Positions 9,109 through 17,230 of a stretch of DNA of 37,403 bases are shown here, one piece after another (the stretch's first letter is position 1; every line of letters begins with the position of its first letter). A program made the position numbers and the translations under genes. Under the pieces are notes generated by a model. The model worked only from the letters and a program-made list of their open reading frames with translations, did no database searches and had not been told where the DNA came from. The DNA comes from an uncultured bacterium (GTDB lineage Bacteria > Bacillota > Clostridia > Lachnospirales > Lachnospiraceae). Location of the stretch: contig CAJMQE010000033.1 of NCBI GenBank assembly GCA_905215405.1, forward strand, positions 1 through 37,403. The letters are read 5' to 3'.

Positions 9109-10473
9109 ATGATTAATATTTTTGAAGTTAACGAAACAAACAAGATGGTAGAAAAAGAGAATCTTGATGTCAGAACAATCACAATGGGAATCAGTCTCCT
9201 TGACTGTGCAAGCGAAAATCTTGATGAAGTAAATGAGAAAATTTATAATAAGATCACAACACTTGCAAAAGATCTGGTATCAACAGGTGAGGAAATTGCC
9301 AACGAGTTTGGTGTTCCAATTGTAAATAAACGTATTTCTATTACTCCAATTTCCCTCGTAGGTGCGGCAGCATGTAAAACACCGGAGGATTATGTAACAA
9401 TTGCCAAAACACTTGACCGTGCGGCCAAGAAGGTAGGGGTTAACTTTATAGGTGGATATTCTGCTATTGTTTCAAAAGGTATGACAAAAAGCGATGAACT
9501 TTTGATTCGCTCAATTCCGGAAGCACTTGCATGCACGGAACTGATCTGTAGTTCTGTCAATGTTGGATCCACAAAGACAGGAATTAATATGGATGCAGTG
9601 AAACTGATGGGTGAAATCGTGCTTCAGACAGCTGAGAAGACAAAAGAACATGATTCTTTAGGTTGTGCAAAACTGGTTGTATTGTGCAATGCTCCTGATG
9701 ATAATCCATTTATGGCTGGTGCTTTCCATGGTGTATCAGAAGATGATGCGATCATTAATGTAGGTGTCAGTGGCCCTGGCGTTGTTAAATATGCACTTGA
9801 GAAAGTACATGGGGAAAACTTTGAAGTACTTTGCGAGACAATTAAAAAGACTGCTTTTAAGATTACCCGTGTCGGTCAGCTTGTTGCACAGGAAGCTTCC
9901 AAACGTCTTGGTATTCCATTTGGTATTATTGATCTTTCTCTTGCACCAACACCTGCGATCGGAGATAGCGTTGCGGATATCCTTGAGCAGATCGGTCTGG
10001 AAAGAGCCGGAGCACCAGGAACGACTGCAGCCCTTGCTCTACTAAATGATCAAGTGAAAAAAGGTGGCGTAATGGCATCTTCTTATGTTGGTGGACTGAG
10101 CGGCGCATTTATTCCAGTCAGCGAAGATCAGGGTATGATCGATGCTGTCAAAGAAGGTGCATTATGTATTGAAAAACTGGAAGCAATGACATGTGTATGT
10201 TCTGTAGGACTTGATATGATCGCCATTCCTGGTGATACCAAGGCTACAACAATCTCAGGTATTATTGCGGATGAAGCGGCCATTGGTATGGTAAATCAGA
10301 AGACAACAGCTGTTCGTGTGATCCCTGTAATTGGTAAGACAGTTGGTGACACAGTAGAATTTGGTGGCCTTCTTGGCTATGCTCCTGTTATGCCTGTAAA
10401 TACATTCGACTGTAGTGAATTTGTAAACAGAGGTGGAAGAATTCCAGCTCCAATTCATAGTTTTAAGAATTAA
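9109..10473 (+). CDS. UPF0210 (DUF711, PFL-like) family protein
   Basis: 454 aa, the normal size for this family. It begins MINIFEVNETNKM and includes NLDVRTITMGISLLDC, GVPIVNKRISITPI and the Gly-rich C-terminal region. Known structures of the family resemble the alpha/beta barrel of glycyl-radical enzymes such as pyruvate formate-lyase, but the characteristic glycyl-radical loop is not recognisable here and no reaction is established. The start is taken at ATG 9109; a GTG at 9100 is in frame but gives an odd extension. Co-transcribed with the ACT-domain gene. The transcript probably ends at one of the hairpins between 10,503 and 10,657. Confidence 0.9.
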   Translation: MINIFEVNETNKMVEKENLDVRTITMGISLLDCASENLDEVNEKIYNKITTLAKDLVSTGEEIANEFGVPIVNKRISITPISLVGAAACKTPEDYVTIAKTLDRAAKKVGVNFIGGYSAIVSKGMTKSDELLIRSIPEALACTELICSSVNVGSTKTGINMDAVKLMGEIVLQTAEKTKEHDSLGCAKLVVLCNAPDDNPFMAGAFHGVSEDDAIINVGVSGPGVVKYALEKVHGENFEVLCETIKKTAFKITRVGQLVAQEASKRLGIPFGIIDLSLAPTPAIGDSVADILEQIGLERAGAPGTTAALALLNDQVKKGGVMASSYVGGLSGAFIPVSEDQGMIDAVKEGALCIEKLEAMTCVCSVGLDMIAIPGDTKATTISGIIADEAAIGMVNQKTTAVRVIPVIGKTVGDTVEFGGLLGYAPVMPVNTFDCSEFVNRGGRIPAPIHSFKN

Positions 10474-10502
10474 TACATAAGTTTGATTATGATTTCGGAA
10501 AT

Positions 10503-10534
10503 AATAGATTCTGTAAATGACAACAGATTCTATT
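10503..10534 (+). terminator. Hairpin downstream of the UPF0210 gene
   Basis: AATAGATTCTGT (10503-10514) pairs with ACAGATTCTATT (10523-10534) as a 12-bp stem with a single central U-U mismatch. The T-run is short, so on its own it would be a weak terminator; it may act with the much larger hairpin just downstream or protect the 3' end. Confidence 0.5.
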
Positions 10535-10550
10535 TCGTATAGTGATCGAT

Positions 10551-10657
10551 AAAAAAGAACTGGAAACAGCTGTAATGGACCGACCTTAAAATGTTAGATT
10601 TTTGATCTGACTTTTTTTGGCGGTTTCTATTGATAGCATGTTTCCAGTTCTTTTTTT
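10551..10657. terminator. Very long bidirectional terminator hairpin
   Basis: An 18-bp perfect outer stem (10551-10568 with 10639-10656) has A-tract and T-tract ends, so it reads as a terminator in both directions. The 70-nt interior is also partly self-complementary (GCT/AGC next to the stem, a middle arm with ACCG/CGGT, and AGAT/ATCT at the tip), making a nearly continuous 106-nt cruciform. It lies between the convergent UPF0210 and tmcAL genes and could end both transcripts. Confidence 0.8.
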
Positions 10658-10671
10658 ATTCGTATTAAATT

Positions 10672-10830
10672 ATATAAAATAGCTTGTATTTCTTATATAG
10701 GTTGCTTTTTTATATGGTTTGACTTTTGTATAGCTTATTTTTTAAAGCACTTGCTATTTATGTAGCATACCTTTTTAATAGTTTGCTTTTATATAGCTTG
10801 TCTTTTAAATAGCATGCTTTTTCGTAAAGC
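10672..10830 (-). repeat. Degenerate AT-rich tandem array, about 16 bp per unit
   Basis: Roughly nine imperfect units of 14-18 bp. Read on the minus strand, the sense of tmcAL, the consensus is near AAAAGCAAGCTATAT. It starts 57 bp past the tmcAL stop and ends at the large bidirectional hairpin, so it would form the tmcAL 3' untranslated region. No protein is encoded: the period is not a multiple of three and the unit length varies. The 413-bp gap between the UPF0210 and tmcAL genes is thus filled by two hairpins and this array. Confidence 0.6.
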
Positions 10831-10886
10831 GGACAGCACTATTTCATCAGAAAATAAATAGAAGTCGTATTTCACTCCATGCCAAT

Positions 10887-12137
10887 TTAAAGCCGAATAG
10901 GAGAGTGGGTAAGCTCAGCTGGCAGCTGGGTGCCATATTTTTGAAATACGATCATTCGATAGAGATCGGATGCATAAATGTCTTCACTCAATAATTCTTT
11001 ATATGCGGCAGGTTTTGTGATGAGTGTGACATCGGTATGTTTTTTTACGATCGATAGCTGCGCCTGACCAGCTTTTGTGAAACCAAGAATTCGGATATAG
11101 GGAATTCTGTCAGACATATATTTATGATACAAACTGGTGGTATGGGCCGTGATGCAGTGAAGAAGACAACGGCTGACTCTTGCATAAGTTAGTTCACGGC
11201 TCTTTAGCTGCATTGTAAACGCAGAAAATGATAAAAAACCAGTGAAATAATTCTGAATCCTGTTCACAAGTGAAGGGGTCAAATCTGTGTAAGTGAGCAG
11301 AACATCCTTATCTAAATGTAGCATTTGATACAGCGAAGCGTTTAGAACTGGTGTGAAATCATCGATGGAAACAGGAAATGTTTTATGATAAGCGTCTGTT
11401 AGTTCATGCAGGACAACGTCTGGAACACTGTCGGAAAGCATCTTGGAAACCGTGCTCCAGTCAGCTGCCTTCTCGCATAAACTGCGAATGGATGTGGCAG
11501 ATGGCATTGAACCATTGATTTCTATTTCATGATAAGCACTGCCTGCTCTGGTCACAGTCAGCGGAATCAGTGAAAGATGGTCTCTGATAATGATCTTAAC
11601 ATATTCGATTCCGAGAATATTATTTGGCGATTTTAGAACAGAATCAAGTGTTTTGCAATCTACGTTGAGCAGTTGTTGATGCTTTTTAAAATACAGAAGA
11701 AGTGCCTGCATGCGTGCGACCGGAAATGTGACGCCACTGGCAGATTTTTCCTGTATGAAGAGTGATAATTCTTCCGGTTCATCAGCAAGTACTCCTGCAA
11801 TTGTGGTCAGAAGATCGATATCACCGCATTCACTTCCAAAACAGAGATAATTTGCACCGAGCTGTGCAAGAGTATGGACAGCACCATAGGCAAAAGTTTC
11901 TGCAGATGCGCATGCATAGTAGAATGGAAGTTCGCACAAAAGATCGACACCAAGTTTTAGAGCCATGTGAGTTCTTACATATTTATCGATTACGGCCGGT
12001 TCCCCACGTTGAACAAAATTTCCGCTCATTACGCATAGAACAGTATCTGCCTGCGATAATTCCTTTGCTTTTTCTATATGATAACGATGTCCATTATGAA
12101 ATGGATTATATTCTGTAATAATTCCAACACAGCTCAT
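10887..12137 (-). CDS. tmcAL: tRNA(Met) cytidine acetate ligase
   Basis: 416 aa, the only minus-strand gene here. TmcAL (formerly YlbM) uses ATP and acetate to form N4-acetylcytidine at the wobble position of elongator tRNA-Met. The N-terminal nucleotidyltransferase signature GIITEYNPFHNGHRYH contains the HxGH-type ATP motif; downstream LCVMSGNFVQRGEPAV and the SECGD segment are also family features. The start is set at 12137 because GGAGG precedes this ATG by 6 nt on the minus strand; a longer frame from 12152 adds MLEAF without a ribosome site. It uses acetate directly, so standing next to pta-ackA is suggestive but may be chance. Confidence 0.93.
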   Translation of the reverse strand: MSCVGIITEYNPFHNGHRYHIEKAKELSQADTVLCVMSGNFVQRGEPAVIDKYVRTHMALKLGVDLLCELPFYYACASAETFAYGAVHTLAQLGANYLCFGSECGDIDLLTTIAGVLADEPEELSLFIQEKSASGVTFPVARMQALLLYFKKHQQLLNVDCKTLDSVLKSPNNILGIEYVKIIIRDHLSLIPLTVTRAGSAYHEIEINGSMPSATSIRSLCEKAADWSTVSKMLSDSVPDVVLHELTDAYHKTFPVSIDDFTPVLNASLYQMLHLDKDVLLTYTDLTPSLVNRIQNYFTGFLSFSAFTMQLKSRELTYARVSRCLLHCITAHTTSLYHKYMSDRIPYIRILGFTKAGQAQLSIVKKHTDVTLITKPAAYKELLSEDIYASDLYRMIVFQKYGTQLPAELTHSPIRL

Positions 12138-12215
12138 AAAAGCCTCCAGCATTTCAATGTTTTTGTGATCATGATCTATCAGTTTTGCAATCGTGATCTA
12201 TGATCAGATGTGATA

Positions 12216-12244
12216 AGTATAATTTCAATAGAGAAAATTGTAAA
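12216..12244 (-). promoter_or_regulatory. Promoter for tmcAL
   Basis: On the minus strand, TTTACA (12244-12239), 17 bp, TATACT (12221-12216). The resulting leader of about 70 nt contains TGATCAT...ATGATCA and GATC...GATC complementarity (about 12161-12205) and would fold into a hairpin before the ribosome site. Confidence 0.7.
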
Positions 12245-12351
12245 GATAAAATGCCGACTGATAATTATCTATTAACTGAGCAAATTGATATAGAAAATGA
12301 CACAATGGAATTAAGTGGAAACAAAAAAGAAAATTGTTTTAAAGTAAAAAC

Positions 12352-12380
12352 TTGTTAATCTGAAAATTTTGGTATATACT
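12352..12380 (+). promoter_or_regulatory. Promoter for pta
   Basis: TTGTTA (12352-12357), 17 bp, TATACT (12375-12380). The leader to the ATG is about 100 nt and contains three small hairpins in a row: 12388-12401, 12412-12431 and 12440-12458. The 351-bp gap between tmcAL and pta therefore holds two divergent promoters and two structured leaders. Confidence 0.75.
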
Positions 12381-12489
12381 AAAACTAATCATGTTAATGA
12401 TATTAGATTAATGAAAATCAGCAAATTTTCATGTAAGAAATCAGTACATACTACTGATAAAATATAATTCAAGGAGGCGTCACAAATCA

Positions 12490-13484
12490 TGGGATTTATT
12501 GACACAATTAAAGCCAGAGCAAAGGCTGACAAAAAGACTATCGTATTACCAGAATCAATGGACAAGAGAACATTTGAAGCTGCTGAAAAGATTTTAAAAG
12601 AAGGTATCGCTAACTTAATCATTATCGGTACTCCAGAAGAAATTGCTGAAAACAGCAAAGGATTTGATATCTCTGGTGCTACAATCGTTGATCCTTTTAA
12701 AGATCCTAATAAACAGAAATATATTGATAAATTCGTAGAATTAAGAGCAAAGAAGGGTGTTACACCTGAACAGGCTCAGGAACATATGGAAAAGGATTAT
12801 ATGTACTATGCATGTCTTATGTGTAAATGTGGAGATGCAGATGGTGCTGTTTCAGGTGCTTGCCATTCAACAGGTAACACAATCAGACCAGCTCTTCAGT
12901 TATTAAAGACAAAACCAGGAATCAGCAGTGTATCAGGTTTCTTCCTTATGGAAGTTCCTAACTGTGCATTAGGCGAAGATGGATTATTCGTATTCGCTGA
13001 CTGTGCTGTTAATCCAGACCTTGATTCAGAAAAACTTGCCGAAGTTGCTATGCTTTCAGCTGAAAGTTTTGAAAAATTCGTAGGTAAAGAAGCTAAGACA
13101 GCTATGCTTTCATTCTCAACATTTGGTAGTGCTAAGCATGACAATGTAACTAAGGTTGCTGATGCAGTTAAGATCGCTAAAGAAAAATATCCTACACTTG
13201 TTGTTGATGGTGAACTTCAGTTAGATGCTGCACTTGTTCCAGAAGTAGCTGCATTAAAAGCACCAGAAAGCAAAGTGGCTGGACATGCTAACACATTAGT
13301 ATTCCCATCACTTGAAGCTGGTAACATCGGTTACAAACTTGTTCAGAGACTTGCTAAAGCAGGCGCTTACGGTCCTGTTCTTCAGGGTCTTTCAATGCCA
13401 GTTAACGATTTATCAAGAGGATGTTTCTCAGATGATATCGTTGGTGTTGTAGCTATGACAGCTGTACAGGCTCAGAACAACTAA
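12490..13484 (+). CDS. pta: Phosphate acetyltransferase
   Basis: 331 aa; the short single-domain form of the enzyme. It converts acetyl-CoA and phosphate to acetyl phosphate, the step before ATP formation by acetate kinase. Family features include the N-terminal MGFIDTIKARAKADKKTIVLPE, the SGACHSTGNTIRPALQ region and GNIGYKLVQRL near the C-terminus. AAGGAGG precedes the ATG. The codon choice is restricted, consistent with high expression. Paired with ackA 240 bp downstream, although a terminator-like hairpin and a second promoter separate them. Confidence 0.97.
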
Positions 13485-13556
13485 TTCCAATACGATCTCT
13501 GACATATACGAATAGATGGAATATGTCTATGAATGATTCATTGTGTAAATTAGATA

Positions 13557-13586
13557 TTGACGTTTCATGTCAAAATATGATATAAA
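13557..13586 (+). promoter_or_regulatory. Candidate promoter for ackA
   Basis: TTGACG (13557-13562), 18 bp, TATAAA (13581-13586). The predicted start near 13593 falls almost on the first base of the 13597-13652 hairpin, so an ackA message from here would begin with that hairpin. Confidence 0.6.
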
Positions 13587-13596
13587 ACAAACAGTA

Positions 13597-13652
13597 TAAA
13601 ACGATTAAGGTGACAAAATTTTAATGAACTTTGTCGCTTTAATCGTATTTTG
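13597..13652 (+). terminator. Stem-loop between pta and ackA (terminator or 5' hairpin)
   Basis: ACGATTAAGGTGACAAA (13601-13617) pairs with TTTGTCGCTTTAATCGT (13630-13646) through 17 positions with G-U pairs, then ATTTTG. It looks like a terminator for pta. It also coincides with the predicted 5' end of ackA mRNA and could stabilise or attenuate that message. Confidence 0.65.
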
Positions 13653-13724
13653 CTTGTTAATTATATGATAAAGCAATCATTAACAAAAAAATCCAAAAGT
13701 ATAAAGATTTAAGGAGAATTTAAA

Positions 13725-14924
13725 ATGAATATTCTTGTATTAAACTGTGGTAGTTCATCACTGAAATACCAGTTAATCGACATGGATGATGAAAGCGTTT
13801 TAGCAAAAGGTTTAGTTGAAAGAATCGGTATCGAAGGTTCTATTCTTACACATAAACCAGCTGGAAAAGACAAATTCGTAGTAGAACAGCCAATGAAAGA
13901 TCACAATGTAGCAGTTAAGCTCGTTCTTGACGCTTTAGTTGATCCACAGCACGGCGTAATCAAAGATGCTAGCGAAATCGCAGCAGTAGGTCATCGTGTA
14001 CTTCACGCTGGTGAAAAATATAAAGATTCTATCATCGTAAATGATGATGTTAAGAAAGTTATCAGAGAATGCTTCGATTTAGGTCCTCTTCATAACCCAG
14101 CTAACTTAATCGGTATTGAAGCTGTTGAAGCTGCTATGCCTGGTAAGCCAAATGTAGCTGTATGGGATACTGCTTTCGGTGGTACTATGGAACCTAAAGC
14201 TTATTTATATGCTATTCCACGTGAATATTATGAAAAATATCATGTAAGAAGATATGGTTTCCACGGAACAAGCCACAGCTTTGTTTCTAAAGAAACAATC
14301 AAATTTGCTAACCTTGATAAAGATAATGCAAAAGTAATCGTTTGCCATCTTGGTAACGGTGCTTCTATTTCTGCATCAATCGGTGGTAAATGTGTAGATA
14401 CATCAATGGGTCTTACTCCTCTTGAAGGTCTGATCATGGGTACAAGATCAGGTGATCTTGATCCAGCTATCATTGAATATCTTTGCAATCATGAAAACCT
14501 CACAGTTAGTGAAATGATCAACATCTTAAATAAAAAATCAGGTGTACTTGGTATGTCAGGCGGAATCTCAAGCGATTTCAGAGATCTGAATGCAGCAATG
14601 AACGAAGGAAATGAAATTGCTAAACAGACTCTTGAAGCTTACTCATACAGAGTTGCTAAATACATCGGTTCTTATGTAGCAGCTATGAATGGTGTAGATG
14701 CTATTACATTTACAGCTGGTGTAGGTGAAAATGCTTCTTGGTTAAGACCAATGGTATGTAAATATCTTGGATACCTCGGTGTAGAACTTGATAGTGCTGC
14801 AAACGAAGCTGCTGTTGGTGAAACAGCTATCATCACAACTCCTGATTCAAAAGTTAAGATTTGTGTAATCCCAACAAATGAAGAACTTGCAATTGCAAGA
14901 GAAACTCTTTCATTAGTAAAATAA
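13725..14924 (+). CDS. ackA: Acetate kinase
   Basis: 399 aa, the usual length. It makes ATP and acetate from acetyl phosphate and ADP in the cytoplasm, completing the Pta-AckA pathway. Motifs in order: NCGSSSLKYQ at the N-terminus, VGHRVLHAGE, YGFHGTSHSFV, HLGNGASI, GTRSGDLDP and TFTAGVGENA. AAGGAG precedes the ATG by 9 nt. Codon use resembles pta and differs from the surrounding genes, as expected for an abundant enzyme. Confidence 0.98.
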   Translation: MNILVLNCGSSSLKYQLIDMDDESVLAKGLVERIGIEGSILTHKPAGKDKFVVEQPMKDHNVAVKLVLDALVDPQHGVIKDASEIAAVGHRVLHAGEKYKDSIIVNDDVKKVIRECFDLGPLHNPANLIGIEAVEAAMPGKPNVAVWDTAFGGTMEPKAYLYAIPREYYEKYHVRRYGFHGTSHSFVSKETIKFANLDKDNAKVIVCHLGNGASISASIGGKCVDTSMGLTPLEGLIMGTRSGDLDPAIIEYLCNHENLTVSEMINILNKKSGVLGMSGGISSDFRDLNAAMNEGNEIAKQTLEAYSYRVAKYIGSYVAAMNGVDAITFTAGVGENASWLRPMVCKYLGYLGVELDSAANEAAVGETAIITTPDSKVKICVIPTNEELAIARETLSLVK

Positions 14925-14973
14925 TAATTGATACTACAAGGCAGGTACATTTGCCAAAATTGTGAATTAATTA

Positions 14974-15002
14974 TTGACAAACACACCAGTGGTGCGTATA
15001 AT
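14974..15002 (+). promoter_or_regulatory. Perfect consensus promoter with palindrome in the spacer
   Basis: TTGACA (14974-14979), 17 bp, TATAAT (14997-15002). The spacer contains CACCA-G-TGGTG (14984-14994), a perfect 5-bp inverted repeat around one base. A palindrome between -35 and -10 of a full-consensus promoter is a typical repressor site. It drives yceD-rpmF, which in many bacteria is coupled to fatty-acid genes. Confidence 0.85.
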
Positions 15003-15064
15003 AGAAAAAGTGTGGAAAATATTTATATTTTTTACAATTGAATTAGTAGGAATTGGAGACAATT

Positions 15065-15592
15065 ATGCTATTTAATTTATCAGAACTTTTATCTGGAAAT
15101 GATCAGAAAGTAGACTTTCAGGCAGAACTTGAGATGAATACATTTCAGTCCAGACTTGGAGATTATGCAATCGTAGAGAAATCACCGATTGCATTTACTG
15201 TTACCAAATTAGGTAAGAAAAAAGTGTCAATTAGTGGCGATGTTTCTATTGTGCTTAATATTCCATGTGACAGATGCCTTGAAGACGTCAGAACGCCTAT
15301 TCATTTCTCTATCGACAGGGAGATAGATCTGCGTGATTCTGAATCGGACGAGATAGAAGAACAAGAAGAACAAGACTATATTGATGGATACAACCTAGAC
15401 GTGGACAAACTTGTTTATGGCGAAGTTCTGCTCCAGATTCCATCCAAAACACTGTGCAGTCCAGACTGTAAGGGATTATGTCCTAAGTGTGGAACGAATC
15501 TGAACATTAAGGAATGTGGTTGTGACAGAGAGTCCCTGGATCCAAGAATGTCTGTTATCAAGGATATTTTCAACAATTTTAAGGAGGTGTAA
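15065..15592 (+). CDS. YceD/DUF177 family protein
   Basis: 175 aa. The conserved core includes IPCDRCLEDVRTPI and, near the C-terminus, CSPDCKGLCPKCGTNLN, a cysteine cluster likely to bind zinc. Members are almost always encoded just before rpmF, as here (2 bp between stop and start), and have been tied to 23S rRNA maturation or ribosome assembly. The start is set at ATG 15065, with GGAG 6 nt upstream; a TTG at 15053 is in frame but overlaps that ribosome site. Confidence 0.9.
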   Translation: MLFNLSELLSGNDQKVDFQAELEMNTFQSRLGDYAIVEKSPIAFTVTKLGKKKVSISGDVSIVLNIPCDRCLEDVRTPIHFSIDREIDLRDSESDEIEEQEEQDYIDGYNLDVDKLVYGEVLLQIPSKTLCSPDCKGLCPKCGTNLNIKECGCDRESLDPRMSVIKDIFNNFKEV

Positions 15593-15594
15593 CC

Positions 15595-15774
15595 ATGTCA
15601 ATTTGTCCAAAGAATAAATCTTCAAAAGCAAGAAGAGATAAGAGAAGAGCTAACTGGAAAATGAGCGCTCCAAATCTTGTTAAATGTAGCAAATGTGGAG
15701 CTTTAATGATGCCTCACAGAGTTTGTAAAGCTTGTGGCTCATACAACAAAAAAGAAATCATTTCTGTTGACTAA
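15595..15774 (+). CDS. rpmF: 50S ribosomal protein L32
   Basis: 59 aa, normal for L32. The zinc-ribbon cysteines are intact: CSKCG and CKACG, with the basic N-terminal SSKARRDKRRANWK that lies in the large subunit. AAGGAGG (15581-15587) overlaps the end of yceD, so the two are translationally close. L32 exists in zinc-binding and zinc-free versions; this is the zinc-binding version. A strong terminator follows 13 bp later. Confidence 0.97.
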   Translation: MSICPKNKSSKARRDKRRANWKMSAPNLVKCSKCGALMMPHRVCKACGSYNKKEIISVD

Positions 15775-15786
15775 TTAGAAATGTGT

Positions 15787-15816
15787 AACGCTTCGGGAAA
15801 CCGAAGCGTTTTTTTG
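15787..15816 (+). terminator. Rho-independent terminator after rpmF
   Basis: AACGCTTCGG, loop GAAA, CCGAAGCGTT, then a T-run: a perfect 10-bp stem. It separates yceD-rpmF from plsX. Confidence 0.95.
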
Positions 15817-15840
15817 TACCCGGAAACAGTGCATTTACTA

Positions 15841-15869
15841 TTGATTTTACTTATGATATCTAGTATATT
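15841..15869 (+). promoter_or_regulatory. Promoter for plsX-acpP
   Basis: TTGATT (15841-15846), 17 bp, TATATT (15864-15869), about 30 bp before the plsX ATG. This gives plsX-acpP a start independent of rpmF. Confidence 0.7.
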
Positions 15870-15899
15870 ATTAAAAGAAACAACTAGGAGGATACAAAT

Positions 15900-16913
15900 A
15901 TGCCAGAGCAAGTTAAAGTTGCTGTTGACGCAATGGGCGGAGATAATGCTCCAGTAGAGATTATCAAAGGCGCAATTGATGCAGTAAATAAGAAATCCAA
16001 TATCAGTGTCATACTTGTTGGAAAAGAAGATATAATAAAGAAAGAACTTTCAAATTATACGTATAATAAAGAACAGATATCTGTAGTACATGCTCCAGAT
16101 GTAATTGAGACTGGCGAGCCTCCTGTAATGGCAATCAGAAAGAAAAAAGAATCTTCTCTCGTTGTTGCTTTAAATCTCGTGAAACATGAAGAAGCGGATG
16201 CTTTTGTTTCTGCGGGCAGTTCAGGTGCAATTCTTGTCGGAGGTCAGTTGATCGTTGGAAGAATTAAAGGCGTGGAAAGACCACCACTTGCTCCACTGAT
16301 TCCTACAAAGAAGGGTGTATCTCTGCTTGTAGACTGTGGCGCGAATGTTGATGCAAGACCATCTCATCTTGTTCAGTTTGCAAAGATGGGTTCTATATAT
16401 ATGGAACATGTTATGGGCGTTAAGAACCCGAAAGTCGGACTTGTAAATATCGGCGTGGAAGAAGAAAAAGGGAATCAACTTGTAAAAGAAACATATCCTT
16501 TATTAAAAGAATGTCAGGATATCAATTTTGTCGGCAGTATCGAGGCAAGAGATATTCCGAACGGAGATGTGGATGTTATCGTTAGTGAAGCATTTGTTGG
16601 TAACGTCATTCTCAAATTATATGAAGGAGTTGGTGCCACACTGATTAGCAAGGTAAAAGAAGGACTGATGAGTACATTTAGAAGTAAGATCGGTGCTCTT
16701 TTAATCAAACCGGCATTAAAGAAGACATTAAAATCATTTGATGCAAGTGAATATGGTGGAGCTCCGTTGATCGGACTTAAGGGACTGGTCGTAAAGACAC
16801 ACGGGAGTTCAAAGGCAAAAGAAGTTGCCACATCCATTTTACAGTGTGAAAAATTCAAAGAACAGAAAATTAATGAGAAAATTAAACAGGCAATCAGTTT
16901 GGAAAATGAATAA
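15900..16913 (+). CDS. plsX: Phosphate acyltransferase PlsX
   Basis: 337 aa. It converts acyl-ACP to acyl-phosphate, the acyl donor for PlsY in phosphatidic acid synthesis; peripheral membrane enzyme. Opens with VAVDAMGGDNAP, then SAGSSGAILVGG and the C-terminal EYGGAPLIGLKG, all family hallmarks. TAGGAGG is 8 nt before the start. Followed after 44 bp by acpP, its carrier-protein partner, on the same transcript. Confidence 0.97.
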   Translation: MPEQVKVAVDAMGGDNAPVEIIKGAIDAVNKKSNISVILVGKEDIIKKELSNYTYNKEQISVVHAPDVIETGEPPVMAIRKKKESSLVVALNLVKHEEADAFVSAGSSGAILVGGQLIVGRIKGVERPPLAPLIPTKKGVSLLVDCGANVDARPSHLVQFAKMGSIYMEHVMGVKNPKVGLVNIGVEEEKGNQLVKETYPLLKECQDINFVGSIEARDIPNGDVDVIVSEAFVGNVILKLYEGVGATLISKVKEGLMSTFRSKIGALLIKPALKKTLKSFDASEYGGAPLIGLKGLVVKTHGSSKAKEVATSILQCEKFKEQKINEKIKQAISLENE

Positions 16914-16957
16914 TTACAATGATTGCAAATTTGTGAGTAGGAAAGGAAATTTGGATT

Positions 16958-17188
16958 ATGGAATTTGAAAAATTACAGAAAATTGTTGCAGAGGTTTTAA
17001 ACGTTGAGGCTGCTGATATAACTATGGATACAACATTTGTTGATGATCTTGGAGCAGATTCTCTGGATGTTTTCCAGATTATTATGGGTATCGAAGAAGA
17101 ATTTGATATTGAAATTCCTAACGAAGAAGCAGAGAAGATCGCAACTGTCGGAGATGCTGTAGAACAGATCAAAGCAGCTATTAACTAA
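16958..17188 (+). CDS. acpP: Acyl carrier protein
   Basis: 76 aa, acidic, with the phosphopantetheine attachment serine S35 in the conserved LGADSLDVFQII. It carries growing fatty acyl chains as thioesters and supplies acyl groups to PlsX. A ribosome site AGGAAA is present. Usual length, no unusual features. Confidence 0.97.
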   Translation: MEFEKLQKIVAEVLNVEAADITMDTTFVDDLGADSLDVFQIIMGIEEEFDIEIPNEEAEKIATVGDAVEQIKAAIN

Positions 17189-17230
17189 TTGAATGATAAC
17201 AATCATTTGAATTTGATACAGAACGCGTGA

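Noticed and set aside
10503..10657. Insertion sequence or MITE remnant
   Set aside because: The palindromes are suggestive but there is no transposase, no clear target duplication and the position fits terminators of convergent genes; kept only as a possibility in the findings.
15053..15064. TTG start for yceD
   Set aside because: It overlaps the GGAG ribosome site that serves the ATG at 15065.
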